Assembly (NCBI GenBank): GCA_033296885.1
Contig: MU863879.1
Span: 62,001 to 126,000, forward strand
Reading direction: 5' to 3'
Length of the DNA: 64,000 bases
Origin: Triangularia verruculosa
Taxonomy: Eukaryota; Ascomycota; Sordariomycetes; Sordariales; Podosporaceae
The translations under genes were made by a program, and so were the position numbers. The notes below the pieces were generated by a model that saw nothing but the letters and a program-made list of their open reading frames with translations, was not told the DNA's origin and did not search any database. Positions 21,062 through 32,584 of the stretch are shown in pieces (position 1 is the first letter of the stretch; the number at the start of each line of letters is the position of its first letter).

Positions 21062-22087
21062 CTACCAGAGGCGCCTCATATCCCAGACACGCTCCCCATC
21101 GTGGTATAAGACAGGATTTCCATTTGCATCAGCCCAATACCATGGGCCGGACGGATCAAGTAGCCGTATATAACCATTAGGATGCTCGTCGTATTCTCCA
21201 CCATTCCCATCAACCCAATAAGGATCCCCTGACCACCATCTAAATCCGCGAGCATAACCATCCAGGTCCTCCACTGCCAAGGCCGTGCGAGCTTGCATTC
21301 TGCGAATTTGATAGGTCGCTGCCCGGAAGAGGCCATACCGCAATGTTGCACAGTCGCGTGAGAAAAGAAGGCCAGTGACTGGGCAGTTTTGGTCCTGGAT
21401 TTGCTGAGGATTTTCAGCTTGAAACACAAGGATAAGGAGGTCTTTGCCATCAAATACCGATGCAGCGAAACATTGGTATTTATGGCAGTATCTATTGTTA
21501 GATCTGTTAGTAAGATACTACTAATTATAGGATCGTTGTACTTACCCTCTCAACTCCTTCCCTAGCCAACGGCGGTTACTATTTACTTCAAGCAGGCCAT
21601 TCCATCTTGGGGGATCGATTATCCCATGCTTTTTCATCTCCCCTATTATAAGACAACAATTGCCATATCCCCAAGTGAAGTCAACGGTCTGCGGGACTTG
21701 AGTTGGGCCAAGAGGTCCTGATTCTGACCGCTGGATTATGAATGGCCTGCCATCGTCGGCTTTGAAGGCGAGTTGGAGGGGAAGCGAAATATGGGTGTAA
21801 AATGCCCTGACACTATCGCCCTCGCTCTGGAACCATTCGGAAGTGTCATTCAGAGGGTGCACGTCCCTGTTTAGGAGACAGACGTCTAAAGCGTCTTCGA
21901 GCCCGAACACGTTGTTGATTATATCCAGTCCAGGGTTTGTGTAGACTTCAAGAGCTCGGACCTCATGATACCCTTGCACCCACTGCTTGTGGGTCAGATT
22001 GGGTAGAGCGGCTCCCGGTAGTCTGTGAAATGTAGCAGTGTCACCAGGCAGGGCGGGCTCAAGTAAAAGGTCTCTCAAATTGACCAT
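21062..22087 (-). CDS. PD-(D/E)XK nuclease-like fungal protein
   Basis: Two exons: ATG 22087 to about 21544, then about 21490 to the stop at 21062, joined across an intron with GTAAGT and CTAAC signals. The product has about 320 residues. Around residues 125-150 it shows Asp in VDFTWGYGN, a hydrophobic strand and GEMKKH. This matches the D...ExK core of restriction-endonuclease-like folds seen in many fungal proteins of unknown role. The second exon continues with FDGKDLLILVF and an Arg-rich helix (YGLFRAATYQIRR). DNA cleavage is inference. It is the upstream partner of the kinase-like gene; the promoter region lies at 22090-22280. Confidence 0.6.
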
Positions 22088-22846
22088 ATTGATATGCTGA
22101 GAGCAGAAGCAAAAGGTGATAGTGAATTGATGATAAAATAGAAGTAAGCTGGGTCTGGCTTGTCGAGAACAAGAAACAGCTATGAAAGCAAATAGGGGAG
22201 TATCGGCCAGACTTAAATATTTTAATGAGGTTCAACTCGTGAGCAGCGTGCAGCCCATCACCTACTCCTGAATACTCAAGTTGGATCGACATGCGGCCCA
22301 CGCTAATAAATCCCACAGGCAGGAACATTGTTTCGGCAGCCTTGCCGTTCACACAAGTACATGCATATGCACAAGGGTGGCAGCGGCTAGTTCAACTGGT
22401 GAAGGCCGCCCAATACAGATTGATTGCTGCATCGACAGCCATCAAATCTGCAGCCCTCTCCTCGCAGCCGGCTGCCCCGCATGCAGTCCATGTCAGCCAA
22501 TTGAAAAAAGCTGCCCACATCCTGCTGCCTGAATGGAAGGGCTCTGCATTGAACCGGGAAAAGTGTCACCGCCGTGGTAAGCGAGAATTTTCCCTACCTT
22601 GTTAGTCGTCGCATTTAATCTCACCTACCCCGGCCGTCGAATCCTGCCCACCCCCGCTTGTAACTTCGAATCTCGCTATCCTGCCAGGGCGACCTCGAAT
22701 CTCGTTCACACGTTTGTGGCTTCGAATCTCTCTTACCTCGCTCATAACCTCAAATCTCGCCCACCCCGCTCGTGACTTCGAAATCCTGCCCACTCCACCA
22801 ATGACCTCGATTTCGCTTATTTGACCGCCTTAGGACTCTGCCGCAC
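22088..22846. other. Divergent intergenic region with short degenerate repeats
   Basis: Between 22635 and 22820 a motif near ACCTCGAATCTCGC recurs about six times at 20-35 bp spacing, with C-to-T-like variants. It lies directly 5' of the gene at 22847. No gene is supported elsewhere in the spacer. Confidence 0.5.
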
Positions 22847-23793
22847 ATGTCCGCCAGCTTGCTAGAGAGGATTGAGCGCGACTTGGACAAAATTGGGGCA
22901 GAACTCTGGGATGTCGATGTCCCAGATAGCACTCTCGACAGGATTTTGCAGAAACTCTCGTCACTAAAAGCCCAAGTTAGCGTCCAGAAATCGTTGCAAG
23001 CTACTGCAAACTTACTACGACAACAACAGGTTGGAAAGGCCCTCCCTAACCATCGGGCAAGGGGGGTGAAGTACTTGATTCATTTCGTCTTTAGAAAGGA
23101 AAGTCGCAGAGGGGCCAGGCATAAGCAATTGCGAGACTGGGACTGTAATGCGCTAAAGCTTTTAGGCTTATCTTATTCGATTAAAGAAATCGTAAAAATG
23201 GAGGATGCAGAGTTTGAGCTTCTTCGAACACGTGGTCCGGGATTCTTCCGTCGCCGTGAGCTTTCCCGCCTTCTTTATCGCCCCGATGTCGACAAAGCCG
23301 TTAATGTCATGGTCAACGATGCCGATGACGACGGGTCATACGTCAAATTCATACAAGGTACTAAATAAGGCAACTTAAAATAGGCTAAACGCTAACTGGG
23401 CTAGATCATACAACTACTCGACTACAGATACACAAGCGGAAATTCGATGCTGTTGATGGCGCAGCAGATAACCAGGCTGCAATGTACGATAAGGCGGGGC
23501 CAAGTCAGGGTACGTTGCCTCTCTCCGCTATCGATAGAGAGCTAACAGGAAAAGCGTCGATAGAGAAAGAGGCGGCAACGAAGCTGTATAAGGGAGATGT
23601 CTTTATTGTCAGCAAAGATGACACTCAATATGCAGTGTCCAACGTTGATCATGTCGGGGAAATATGGTTGACAAATCCAGAAGGGGACTACGAAGCCTAC
23701 GATGTGAAGAAAAGGTCGTTCCTCACGCTTTGGCTTTCGAGAGAAATGGGCGAAGAGTTAGCCAGACGGAGCAAGCCAATGGTCTGTACTTAA
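22847..23793 (+). CDS. Hypothetical protein with N-terminal coiled coil
   Basis: Exon 1 runs from ATG 22847 to about 23355, exon 2 from about 23430 to the stop at 23793. The exact junction is uncertain. Residues 1-60 form a coiled coil. A basic middle segment (RARGVKYLIHFVFRKESRRG) follows. The second exon carries KRKFD and a region ending with aromatic strands (VGEIWLTNPEGDYEAYDV). No family is recognised. It is divergent from the nuclease-like and kinase-like pair. Confidence 0.5.
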
Positions 23794-23821
23794 AACTAAT
23801 CACTTAAATAACTGGACTACA

Positions 23822-24612
23822 CTACACACACAAACGGAGAATGCTCTGCTGTTTAAGCGCGTGTTTAACATCATCAAAAGCTTTAAGCTTTGGATGAAGT
23901 GCGCCTGCGTTGAAAACATCATGCCCGTTGGCATGTCGAGCATGGGTCTCATTGGACTTACATACGCGCGGCTCCCCATTCTCAATTTCAAACTTCCAGC
24001 CCGTCTGCCTTGTTGGGACACACCCGTCCACGCTCGAAGCATCCAGCATGATAGTTCCCTGCGGGAGTACGAGCTCAAGCATATGGCCGGGATATGGATC
24101 GATGACTTGCAGTCCGATAAGTGTTGTTAAGTTGTGTGCGTTTAGAAAACCGGCGAGCTCGGCGAGGAAGCAGTCATCAACTTGAGAGAGATCTGGCACG
24201 GGCCCTGCCTGATACTCGTATGGATGAAAGCCGTGTTCAGTGAAAACGAATATGTGCCCATGCACGTTGTTAAGATCTATCGCCTGGAACGCAGTGGCGT
24301 TGGCCCAGCGGCAGTGAGGCGTCTCGTGATTGACCCCAAGCAGAACTGTTTTGTCGGGGACAGCGAAGTGCGCATGAGCCAGGTGTATGCCGAATATTCT
24401 GTCGGCGCGGTTCCGGACGAAGAGCGTGGCAAGGTCGTGTATGTGTGACTCGAGGATCTCCGGTTGTTGCGAATCGTCCGGAAGTTGGTTGTAACTAGGG
24501 AGGTTAGTTGCGGTTGTCGGAACTCCATGAAGATTGTGATACTGTACATATTGCGGCTCTTCTCCAGGTCTTCCTCCCTCAAGGCCTTGTTGAGGCCAGG
24601 AACTCCCGCACT
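23822..24612 (-). CDS. Hypothetical protein, 5' exon not found
   Basis: A coherent minus frame runs from a likely acceptor (TTATAG at about 24613) to the stop at 23822, about 260 codons. It contains a compact His- and Asp-rich region (DRIFGIHLAHAHFAV, then HGHIFVFTEHGFHPYEY) and a C-terminal GPVPDLSQVDDCFLAELAG helix. The start lies in an upstream exon that I could not place. No family is recognised. Confidence 0.45.
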
Positions 24613-25625
24613 ATAAGCCATAGATCGTACTGACTTTGCAGGCGGTGATAGTCTGCAGCTCATATATCAGCGCCTGATAGTTTATGCCGCAAAGCAGTCG
24701 TGTATGGTTTGGGAAAGATGGAAAATAATGGCCGCGATTCGGCAGTTATACACGTCAGCGGTGTAGAAAAGAATAACAAACATCTATCTAATTAGTTAAG
24801 CCGTCCTACTAAGATGTTTTTAGGCCAAGGTCATCGGATCAATATATCGGCCTCGGAAGAATTAGTTTCCAGCGAAGAAAACAAGCGATTTGGCCCGTTC
24901 GTATCACCACACCTGTCACACGGCAAAAGACCAACAGGCCACAGCTCGGGTTAACAGCTACCGACCTGCACGCTGTGAGCCAACCGATGGAAGTGAAGCA
25001 GTCAATCAGAGGCATGGCGGGTATCAAAGGGATCCTACTGGCTCAGTGATATATTGAAGGACTTGGCAGAGGCCTGAGGCAAGGAAGGCACGGACCACTT
25101 GACGGAGGATAAATACGCGTTCAGGACCACTGTACTATTCCAAGTCTTCTTCTTCTTTCTTCATCATGGACTTCGAGGCCATTGAAGATTATTACTGCAA
25201 TTGAACTACTGTTCCAAGCCCTGAATATCAGCCCTTGTCACAACACCGAAGCCCGAATCTTAAGCACAGAAAAAAAGGAAGAAATGTAGGGGGAAAAAGG
25301 GAGAAAAGGTGAGATAAAATAGTAGGGGTGGCCGTAATATTTTCTTTTCTTCTAATCGTTTCATAATTTATGACCTAGCTCATACTGACGTCTATTCTGG
25401 AAGTCAGACGGGATGGGAGAGAGGGTTTGATGCGGCTGATGTAAGAGTGGAGCACGGTACTTGCGAAAGTCCCTCTCGCACCAGGCTACGGGAGGAATCG
25501 AGAAAGATTGAAACTTGGAAGCGCTTGGTTGATTACACTGTCTGGATTTGATTTCAGCGTTCATAGGTAGGTACTTAAGTACCTTCCAACTCCCATTCAT
25601 CTCTCATCATACCCTGTTGCTGTTC
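24613..25625. other. About 1 kb without a supported gene
   Basis: A very short ORF at 25166-25204 (12 codons, ATG GAC TTC) follows a C/T-rich leader and could be the first exon of something, but no continuation is seen. The motif TAGGTAGGTACTTAAGTACC lies near 25565. Confidence 0.35.
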
Positions 25626-26331
25626 ATGCTGAGCTTGGAGCTTTTGGGAGAAATTACGGCACACAAGTTTGAAACACGGATCGTCCCCGTCAGCACCAAC
25701 TCGCAGCTCCCTGTTTGGAGGCTTACGGCTGTACACACTCCCAGCGACTCCCATTGGAAAGAGCTCTACCTCTACCAAGAACAGGGTGGAGGTAATCTTC
25801 ACCTTTGCAGTTCCAACCCCATGACCGAGAAACTTGTTTTTGGCCAAAATGGTTGTGACAATTGGTGTCCGCGCACGTGCAGTATGTCCCACCGTCTAGA
25901 TCAGGTTGTTTTCGAGATAGACACCCTTTTCTCTGCACAGCCCGAAGTCCCGACGACAGATCTTGACGGTTCGGACTCGGACTCGGACTCGGGCACCGAG
26001 GCGCTCGAATTCACGGACCATTGCGTCGCGATAACTAGACATTATGGTGCTCCACATTTGATCACGTATGAGTTCGACTCCATGAAGGCAAGAGACAACT
26101 TTCTGTCCTTCATGGCAAATGAAGGCCGTGATGTACTGAAACTTATAGCTAGGTGAGTTAATCTTCTCTACCAGTGATTCGGCACCCTGACGCAGTATAG
26201 ATATACGTTTCCCAGACTAGTAATGTGCGAGGAACAATTTTAGGTCTTCGAAGGCGGAGGCGTTCATGGAGGTTATGCCGGAAAGGACTTGGGGGTGTTC
26301 TAAGTCAACCTCCTGCTTTTGGCTAAGGTAG
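25626..26331 (+). CDS. Hypothetical protein with acidic SDSD stretch
   Basis: Exons 25626-26152 and 26244-26331. The donor is GTGAGT and the phases join to a frame ending in TAG 26329-26331, giving about 204 residues. Two Cys (CDNWCPRTC) lie mid-protein, followed by a DSDSDSG acidic run. The C-terminal half looks like a small alpha/beta fold ending in a helix (DNFLSFMANEGRDVLKLI). Function is unknown. The ATG at 25626 was chosen because the frame upstream has no ATG. Confidence 0.5.
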
Positions 26332-26713
26332 CTGGTAGTTAGGTACCTAGGTAATTCGTCCTTGCAATCCAATCCCATTTTCGCTCAGCTTAATCTGGTC
26401 TGGAGCCGATGTGGGCCCGAATGGTCCGGAGTTGACATTAGAATTGAGTTGGATCGAACAGAAACACCAGGTATTTTACTCATCAGGGGGTTTCAACCCT
26501 GTCAACGGAACTTGATGCACCTTTCCTTCCCGGGCTTGCAAGGCGTCCACAGATCCGCCCGCATTAGGCTGGGCAGTTACTTGACACAAACCTTTCATGG
26601 TGCATGGTTCCAGCCTTAAATAGCCAATCGATCTCCTGTTTTTTTTTCTTGCCCGAGCTCACTCACGAACTACCTACCTATCTCATCTCACATACTCCAA
26701 TTTCTTGATCAAG

Positions 26714-26976
26714 ATGATGGAATACGAGAGCTTGTAAGTCAGAAGGATGAAAACAACGTCTGGATTTAACTAAGATTCCTGTTAGACCGTACTACTCACA
26801 GATGAAGGCAATTGGGGAGTACGTTCTCCACTTTATTTCATCACTTGGCCACATGTTAATGCCTTCCGGACAGATTCGAATTCATGAATCCTATCGCCTC
26901 ATTTACTCCCCCAACATGGGTGTCTCGAGTTTTGAGCTTTTTCACAAGCCATGATCACTCGACAGCGGGGAGATGA
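26714..26976 (+). CDS. Tiny three-exon gene coding for 51 residues
   Basis: Exons 26714-26733, 26786-26818 and 26874-26976 join in phase, with donors GTAAGT and GTACGT and acceptors TTAG and ACAG. The product begins MMEYESLPYYSQMKA, contains NPIASFTPPTWVSR and ends with a basic tail. It has no signal peptide and no known family. A C/T-rich leader precedes the ATG. The agreement of three exons argues against chance, but the product is very short. Confidence 0.45.
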
Positions 26977-27089
26977 CGGGTACCCGCAACATCGCAACTT
27001 TCGTCACACTGCGTGTTTTGGTCTACTCCAGGATGAGGCGGACGGTGGAATAGATGCGGGCCTTGTGAGGATGCGTGCATTTTCTGTAT

Positions 27090-28855
27090 TTACCCATGAG
27101 GTTCCCATCGCGGGAGAACCGGAGCTTTCCCAGCCCCCTCCAGCCAATGACACACCATATTTGCCCACCGCGTGCCGATGTTTGCGAAGAAGAATCGCTG
27201 ATCGGACTCCTCCTGTCTGAGCTCGGCCCAAATCTCTTGGGCACTGTGTAAATCGATCTTCCAGTTAGAGTCGTCCAATGAAACCTTGATATCAGCAACC
27301 GCGAGCAGGCAAATAAGGACAGGGAATCCTGGCCCTCGGTCAAGAAGTGAGCTCCCCAAGCAAGCCTCATATGCAAGCCTCCAATCGTTTAATGCATGAA
27401 GTAGCGCGAAATATGGTTTCCCACGTCGCTGTATATGACTGATAACCGCCAAACCGAGACAAACACGCGCAAAATTACGCTTAGCCGCTGGTCGAGTTGG
27501 GGTGACTTTCTCGTAATCGGCAGAGAGGTCAATGAACAAATTCTTTGCAAGGTTAATGTCGTCATCGGATCCTTCGAGTCCTCGAGCAAGGTGAAACTCG
27601 GCCCGACTTAGGTGCAGGAGCCTTTGACGCGCGCTCGTCGTGGCAACAATTCCTGCCAGCAAAGCACTCCCCTTATCCCACAAAGCAAGCTCTCCGTATA
27701 CTGCAATAAGGTGGAGTTTGGAAAGGAACTGAGCTCGGGGTGCAGGATACTGGGAGCTCAGTGGCTCGAGACACAAACGCGACTTCTCAAAAGCACCCTG
27801 GTAGCGGCTTAACTTCCCCCTCATCAAGTCAAAGCGGAAGCTTATGATGCTTTCAAGGAGAGAGGGTTGTGCTACATAGGCGGGTGTCCATTGGTCCAGA
27901 AGCTGCCACGATCGAGAAATATAGCCCTGTTCGGCAGCACTTTGGGCTTGGACAAGTAAAAACTCTCCGAGCAGCGCGTTGCCCTTTCGTCCGGAATCCG
28001 GGTTGGAAGTGATGGCTGGTGGTTCACCGTTCAACAAACGGAGAGCTGTTTGACGGAGTTGGACAGCTAGGCGGAGGGGTGAGGAAGGTAGCCGCCGGAG
28101 CAAATATTGGGCCATGTCGAGGATTCGTTCCTTTGCGTGGGGGGATCCAAAAGCGGAGGCGGCTATGCACACTTCGACGCCTCTTTTGATTTCATCTAAG
28201 CTGAGGGTGTCTGCCGAAATTTCTTGCAGGGCCGGAAGCACAAACGGGAAGAGGATCTGCCCTTTCTCAATGAACCTACATTATTAGCAACGATAGGTGA
28301 CGGGTAGCCAGCGGGTAGCCGACGGGTCTGAGGTACCTACTTGTCATCAAGTTCCTGGTGGGGAAAGCTGTGTAAGATAAGCCTTGCAGCTTCTAGCTGC
28401 CAACACATGGAATGTTCCGGGATGCGGCGGAGCTCATTCCGGACAAATGCCCGACATGATGTCTGAAGCGTCAGATCGCGGTCGGCCCACCAGAGGGAAC
28501 TTTCTGTGTCGGGACCGACCAAACTGTCGGTCAGTTGGACGGCGGGGATTGCACACGCCACTTGAACTGCCCGGTCTAGCCGTGCAAAGTTGTTGAACAC
28601 AGGTTCCAGCTTGGCGAGACGATCGTATGACTCGTTCCCGTTCTCATTCCAGGTCTTAAAGGGAAACAGGGCTCGGTAAAATAGATCAGCAGGTACTGGT
28701 CGGGGCTCTAAGCAAGCCAGGATTCGAAGTATCGATTTGCAATCTTCAGTCAGGGCAGGACAGGTCCGAGAATGGCGGAGAAGAGACGCATGGGTCTGGT
28801 ACACCTTGCCGCAGTAGCAGCGGCGCTCTGGGTCGAGACACTCGAGGTCATCCAT
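27090..28855 (-). CDS. Zinc-finger-like protein with winged-helix-like and helical-repeat regions
   Basis: Exon 1 runs from ATG 28855 to about 28344 and exon 2 from about 28275 to the stop at 27090; the intron (GTAGGT...ATGTAG) joins in phase. The product has about 560 residues. Near the N-terminus is a C2H2-like CYCGKVYQTHASLLRHSRTC. Next comes a segment like the winged-helix part that follows NB-ARC/NACHT domains in fungal STAND proteins (ILRILACLEPRPVPADLFYRA). The rest is a long alpha-helical solenoid resembling TPRs. No P-loop NTPase is present. NLR-type genes are frequent Starship cargo, so it may be a derived or trimmed relative; that is inference. Confidence 0.5.
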
Positions 28856-29224
28856 GTTTCGTACCTGAGAATGAGGAGGCGACGAATCCTTCCCCTCTCT
28901 TGCGAGGAACCCAACATGCATGTGCCAAGATGCAAACACGGCAAGAAAGTGGGGTACACGAAATCCGCACTGTGAGCCCCGACTCAACCCCACAGATTTT
29001 GGCTTTTGGCGGTTCATGGATCCCGACCTTCCATGGCGTTTGAGCAAACACACGCCTTGTTAGCCAACACTCTCATGGAATCCGACTTTCCATTGAGCAA
29101 ACAAACTCACATTTGGCAAGTGTCTCGAGTGATAAATAGAAACTCAAAGTCCAGGACAAGCTCGTACAGCAGTTTCTCGAAGTTCTACCAACTACCTACC
29201 ATAAAACATCCCCTTCTACTTAAA

Positions 29225-29533
29225 ATGCAGTCCCAAAATGCACCCGTATCGACACTGGTTGATTCCAGATGCATGGAAGATACAATAGACAATAACGCCA
29301 ACATCAACCTCCAGCTCTTCCACACCAACTCGAACGCATTGTATTGCCTTACACATTTTGCAAGGATGTCGCTCCACCCGTCGAAGTCGCTTTCCGCGCT
29401 CTCACTCTCTAGTCCGAAGGATAAGGAGACACAGTGGGTCCGCGGTCTCTTGGCCCGCCATGGGGCAGATGCGGAGCTCCTTCGATTGTACGATAACGGG
29501 GAACTCGTTCCAAGATTTGCTGGTCGCACTTAG
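29225..29533 (+). CDS. Small hypothetical protein
   Basis: A 102-codon ORF starts at ATG 29225, with a C/T- and A-rich leader upstream. It is divergent from the preceding minus-strand gene. The C-terminal third (VRGLLARHGADAELLRLYDNG) is helical. There are no domains. Confidence 0.4.
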   Translation: MQSQNAPVSTLVDSRCMEDTIDNNANINLQLFHTNSNALYCLTHFARMSLHPSKSLSALSLSSPKDKETQWVRGLLARHGADAELLRLYDNGELVPRFAGRT

Positions 29534-29648
29534 CCTACATTGCTGCTGGAATCTCAAATGTGTGGCACTGTGATGGAGAATGGGGATGGTCGGACTTCAC
29601 AACTATGTATCTAGAAACCTCTTGTCCACAAAAACTAGGTACCACCAG

Positions 29649-31086
29649 TCATCTATCAACACTGCTCTCGCCAATGCTTGGACTTGTGTAGCTAGCCCGT
29701 GCTGTCGTGATCGCTTGTTGTGGATCCGTCAAGTTCCCCAACAATAATTGCTGAATGTTGCTGACCTTAACGGTAACGGGTAAAAGCGCGGCAAACTCCA
29801 CTGACATTTTCGTCAGTGCCTGTGGTCCAGATATATCCTTATACCAGTGCTTAAACATTTCTTTGATGACGTTCGGACCTGGGTTGGGGAACTCAAATTT
29901 GGCGTCGATTCGGCCCGGACGAGTAAGGGCTTCATCCAAGAGCTCAGGATGGTTGGTCGTAACAATAACAATTTGGCCATCTCCTAAGCCCAGAAAGCCA
30001 TCAAGACTCTCCAAAAGCCCAGAAAGTGTCACCTGATGCTGTTCGGTTGGAGGAGCCCGCTGAATGTTGCGGGATCGACTGGCGACGCTACAATCAATGT
30101 CTTCAATGAGGACAATGCTGTGGCTATCGGCCTTTTGAAACAGCTCAAGGAGAGCGGCATCGGTAAGGCCCCTCTCGGACAGAGTAAGCTTGAAAACTGC
30201 GCGCTGGAATGAGGATGCGAGAGCTCTCGCCAATGTCGTCTTGCCACATCCTGGCGGGCCGGTAAACAATAGACCGAGCTTGTAGGGAATCCCAAGGCGG
30301 TCATATCTTCTTTTGGTTTTGGGGTCGGAGAACTCGTTGATCTGGTCGATGATAGCTTTCTTGATGGCTGGGTCAAGGTATACTGTGTCAAAGGAGCGTG
30401 CTTTCGCTTTCTGCAGCTTCTTCCAGTTGCAAGATCCCCAGCTGAGCCCATTTGGCACACATACGTCCGACCCCTCTCTGCGGCTAGAAAAGGCTAGAAA
30501 GTTAAGTATAGCTTTAACAGTTAGCTTACAAGTCTATTTTGCTATTTCACGAGCTTACCTCCTCGATCCCCCCTTCCCCAATCACACCAGATTTCAAGAT
30601 TCTCCGCTCCAGGATTGTCCTTGCTAGAACTACTTATTATGCTTCGTCTCGCCTGAAAAACGATAAGCCGCCAGCGAAAACTGATGATATGATCGGGGCG
30701 GAGGCCGAGGAAAAGCTGTCCTTATGTCAGTCATTGTCTGTTGCAGAGACCTAGGTACCTAGGGTATATACCCTATCCATATCACTTGGGACCCAAAGGC
30801 CGTCCGCATTCTTAACGCATCCTGTCTCTCGCCTCTGGTACATCTCTTCACTGAACTCGTCCAGAAAATCGTGGTCATCGCCGTTGTTCTTGGCGATCCA
30901 ATAGAGGACTTGAAAGTAGTGTGGCCATTTGGTTGTGATAGTGACCTTGGCGTGACTATACCAGAGAAGTATGAGCGTGCCCTTGAGTTGGCCATTCCAG
31001 ATTCCGGAGAGAAAAATAATTGAAATAGTATGGAGTAGGTGCGTGATTAATGAAACAAACAGGGTAAGAATCAGGTGGTTGATCAT
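29649..31086 (-). CDS. BCS1-like AAA ATPase
   Basis: The first exon starts at ATG 31086 with a transmembrane helix (INHLILTLFVSLITHLL) and a BCS1-N-like region, and ends near 30770. Middle exon(s) at about 30725-30540 are poorly defined. The AAA exon runs from about 30458 to the stop at 29649. It has Walker A (GPPGCGKTT), Walker B (IVLIEDID), sensor 1 (VTTNHPE) and the arginine motif LTRPGRID. Bcs1-type proteins are membrane-anchored AAA ATPases; the founding member translocates the Rieske protein across the mitochondrial inner membrane. Fungal accessory genomes hold many divergent copies of unknown role, and this looks like one. The middle exon region has TAATAAG-type stops in the obvious frame, so integrity is uncertain. 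Confidence 0.7.
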
Positions 31087-31308
31087 GGCGGGAATTGAGC
31101 GGAATCTGACGAGATTTGAAAGGTGATGATTAGGAGAAAGGTCGGTAAATCGACAAATGCCCGAAAAAGAAGGCAACAGCGTTCGTGTCCCCTGTCTGTC
31201 AAGTTGACCGTCATGTGACTTTTCGGCTTCCCATTCGGCGGGGGGCAATCCTCTCTTATTTGCAGTCCAAAATTGCAACATCTTCCAGGGAGTTCAGTCC
31301 ATGGGAGA

Positions 31309-32052
31309 ATGGATACCTCGTTAGCCCCGTCGTCCCATCACGAAGACGACCACCAAGACGAACCAATCAATCTTGATAAGGTCAACCTACGCTTGCTCGA
31401 GTTTATTTCACACAGCCATGCTCACGATTCATTGCCACACCGAAGCTCCACTACTAGCCCAGAACCCTGCGAAGACAGCGAAAAACAGTACTACGATGAA
31501 TTGCTGGTAGATGGAGGGCGGCCTTTCTGTCAGTTCGATCTTGTCGAGGACACCATTGCAGAGAATCCGAAAACGCTTGAGTCGTGGTTACGCTCCACGC
31601 CTTACCCGGAGAACAAAATATTCGAAACACAGTTCCATGACTGGAGGCGATTCAGACAATGGCAAGAAAAGGGCCGGAAACATCCTGATCACAGAAATGC
31701 GATTCGGAAGATCCTAGAAGGCCAGACTATCCCATCATATCGACTTCTTGATGAACCCCAGCAACAGGATAGCATCACGACGTGGATTGAGTACCTCGCC
31801 TATACGTGCTTGCGTAAGCTGAAGGCTCACCCTCGCGATCGAGATATGCTCAGAAGCCGCACAGAGTGGATTTTTGAGGTTTTCCCTCCTAGTAGGAAAA
31901 GACAGAGGGTCGATGAACGCGATCATGACCGCCCACAAAAGCGCAACAGAAGTCTACTCAGTGCCGATGACACAGAAGCTGGTCGTTCATTTGCTCTACC
32001 GCGCAGAAGTCGGCGAATAGCCAAACAACCACCTCTCTATGGCGGTCTCTAG
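31309..32052 (+). CDS. Hypothetical nuclear protein with basic tail
   Basis: Single exon of 247 residues from ATG 31309. It is divergent from the BCS1-like gene, with about 220 bp between starts. The N-terminal half is acidic. The centre has a Trp-rich helical segment (WRRFRQWQEKGRKH). The tail has two nuclear-signal-like clusters (SRKRQRVDE and PRRSRRIAKQPP). A very similar PRRSRRLQ tail ends the protein encoded at 43994-45187, which suggests a shared DNA-binding or nuclear targeting feature. Function is unknown. Confidence 0.5.
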   Translation: MDTSLAPSSHHEDDHQDEPINLDKVNLRLLEFISHSHAHDSLPHRSSTTSPEPCEDSEKQYYDELLVDGGRPFCQFDLVEDTIAENPKTLESWLRSTPYPENKIFETQFHDWRRFRQWQEKGRKHPDHRNAIRKILEGQTIPSYRLLDEPQQQDSITTWIEYLAYTCLRKLKAHPRDRDMLRSRTEWIFEVFPPSRKRQRVDERDHDRPQKRNRSLLSADDTEAGRSFALPRRSRRIAKQPPLYGGL

Positions 32053-32206
32053 GAATAGAATTCACCAACATGGTTTCCGTGGGTTTCCGTGGTTTGGGAT
32101 TCGAGGCTGGTGCCGTCATCCGGGAATTGGGATTATAATTTTATAAAGTCTGCTATGAACCACTGTTGATTTCAGCAGCAATAATTCACACACTCTGACC
32201 ATAAAA

Positions 32207-32584
32207 ATGAATAATCAGACCACTTTCATCGTTTGCATCGTGGTTAACATTGCAGTATCTGTTCTTTCCACCATCATTGGGGTGATGTTGCACCAAAACT
32301 GCAAGAAACAGCTTCTCCAAGCCATCTCCGACGGCGCATCGTCGAGGGCTAACCCGCCGAGGAACCAGACGACTACCCCTATAGGGCATCCTCAACCAAA
32401 GTCCTACGCTGCGTACCCTGGACGACCCTCGTATTATCATGCACCTTATGAGAGTCGGGTCGAGGCGTTCGACACAGACGAGTTGCATTTCGATGGGACA
32501 CCTTTCATGCCACGCAAAGCGCCGGTTTCCGCTTACACGGCTCTACCAGCAAGGTCCCTCACAAATCCCTCAGCTCGGCAGTGA
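32207..32584 (+). CDS. Small single-pass membrane protein
   Basis: A 125-residue ORF starts at ATG 32207. Residues about 5-28 form one strong hydrophobic helix (TFIVCIVVNIAVSVLSTIIG). A Pro/Tyr/Ser-rich, probably cytosolic tail follows. No family is recognised. Confidence 0.5.
   Translation: MNNQTTFIVCIVVNIAVSVLSTIIGVMLHQNCKKQLLQAISDGASSRANPPRNQTTTPIGHPQPKSYAAYPGRPSYYHAPYESRVEAFDTDELHFDGTPFMPRKAPVSAYTALPARSLTNPSARQ

Noticed and set aside
27090..28855. A complete NLR gene
   Set aside because: No P-loop NTPase is found in the gene or in the short spacer upstream, so it cannot be called an NLR.
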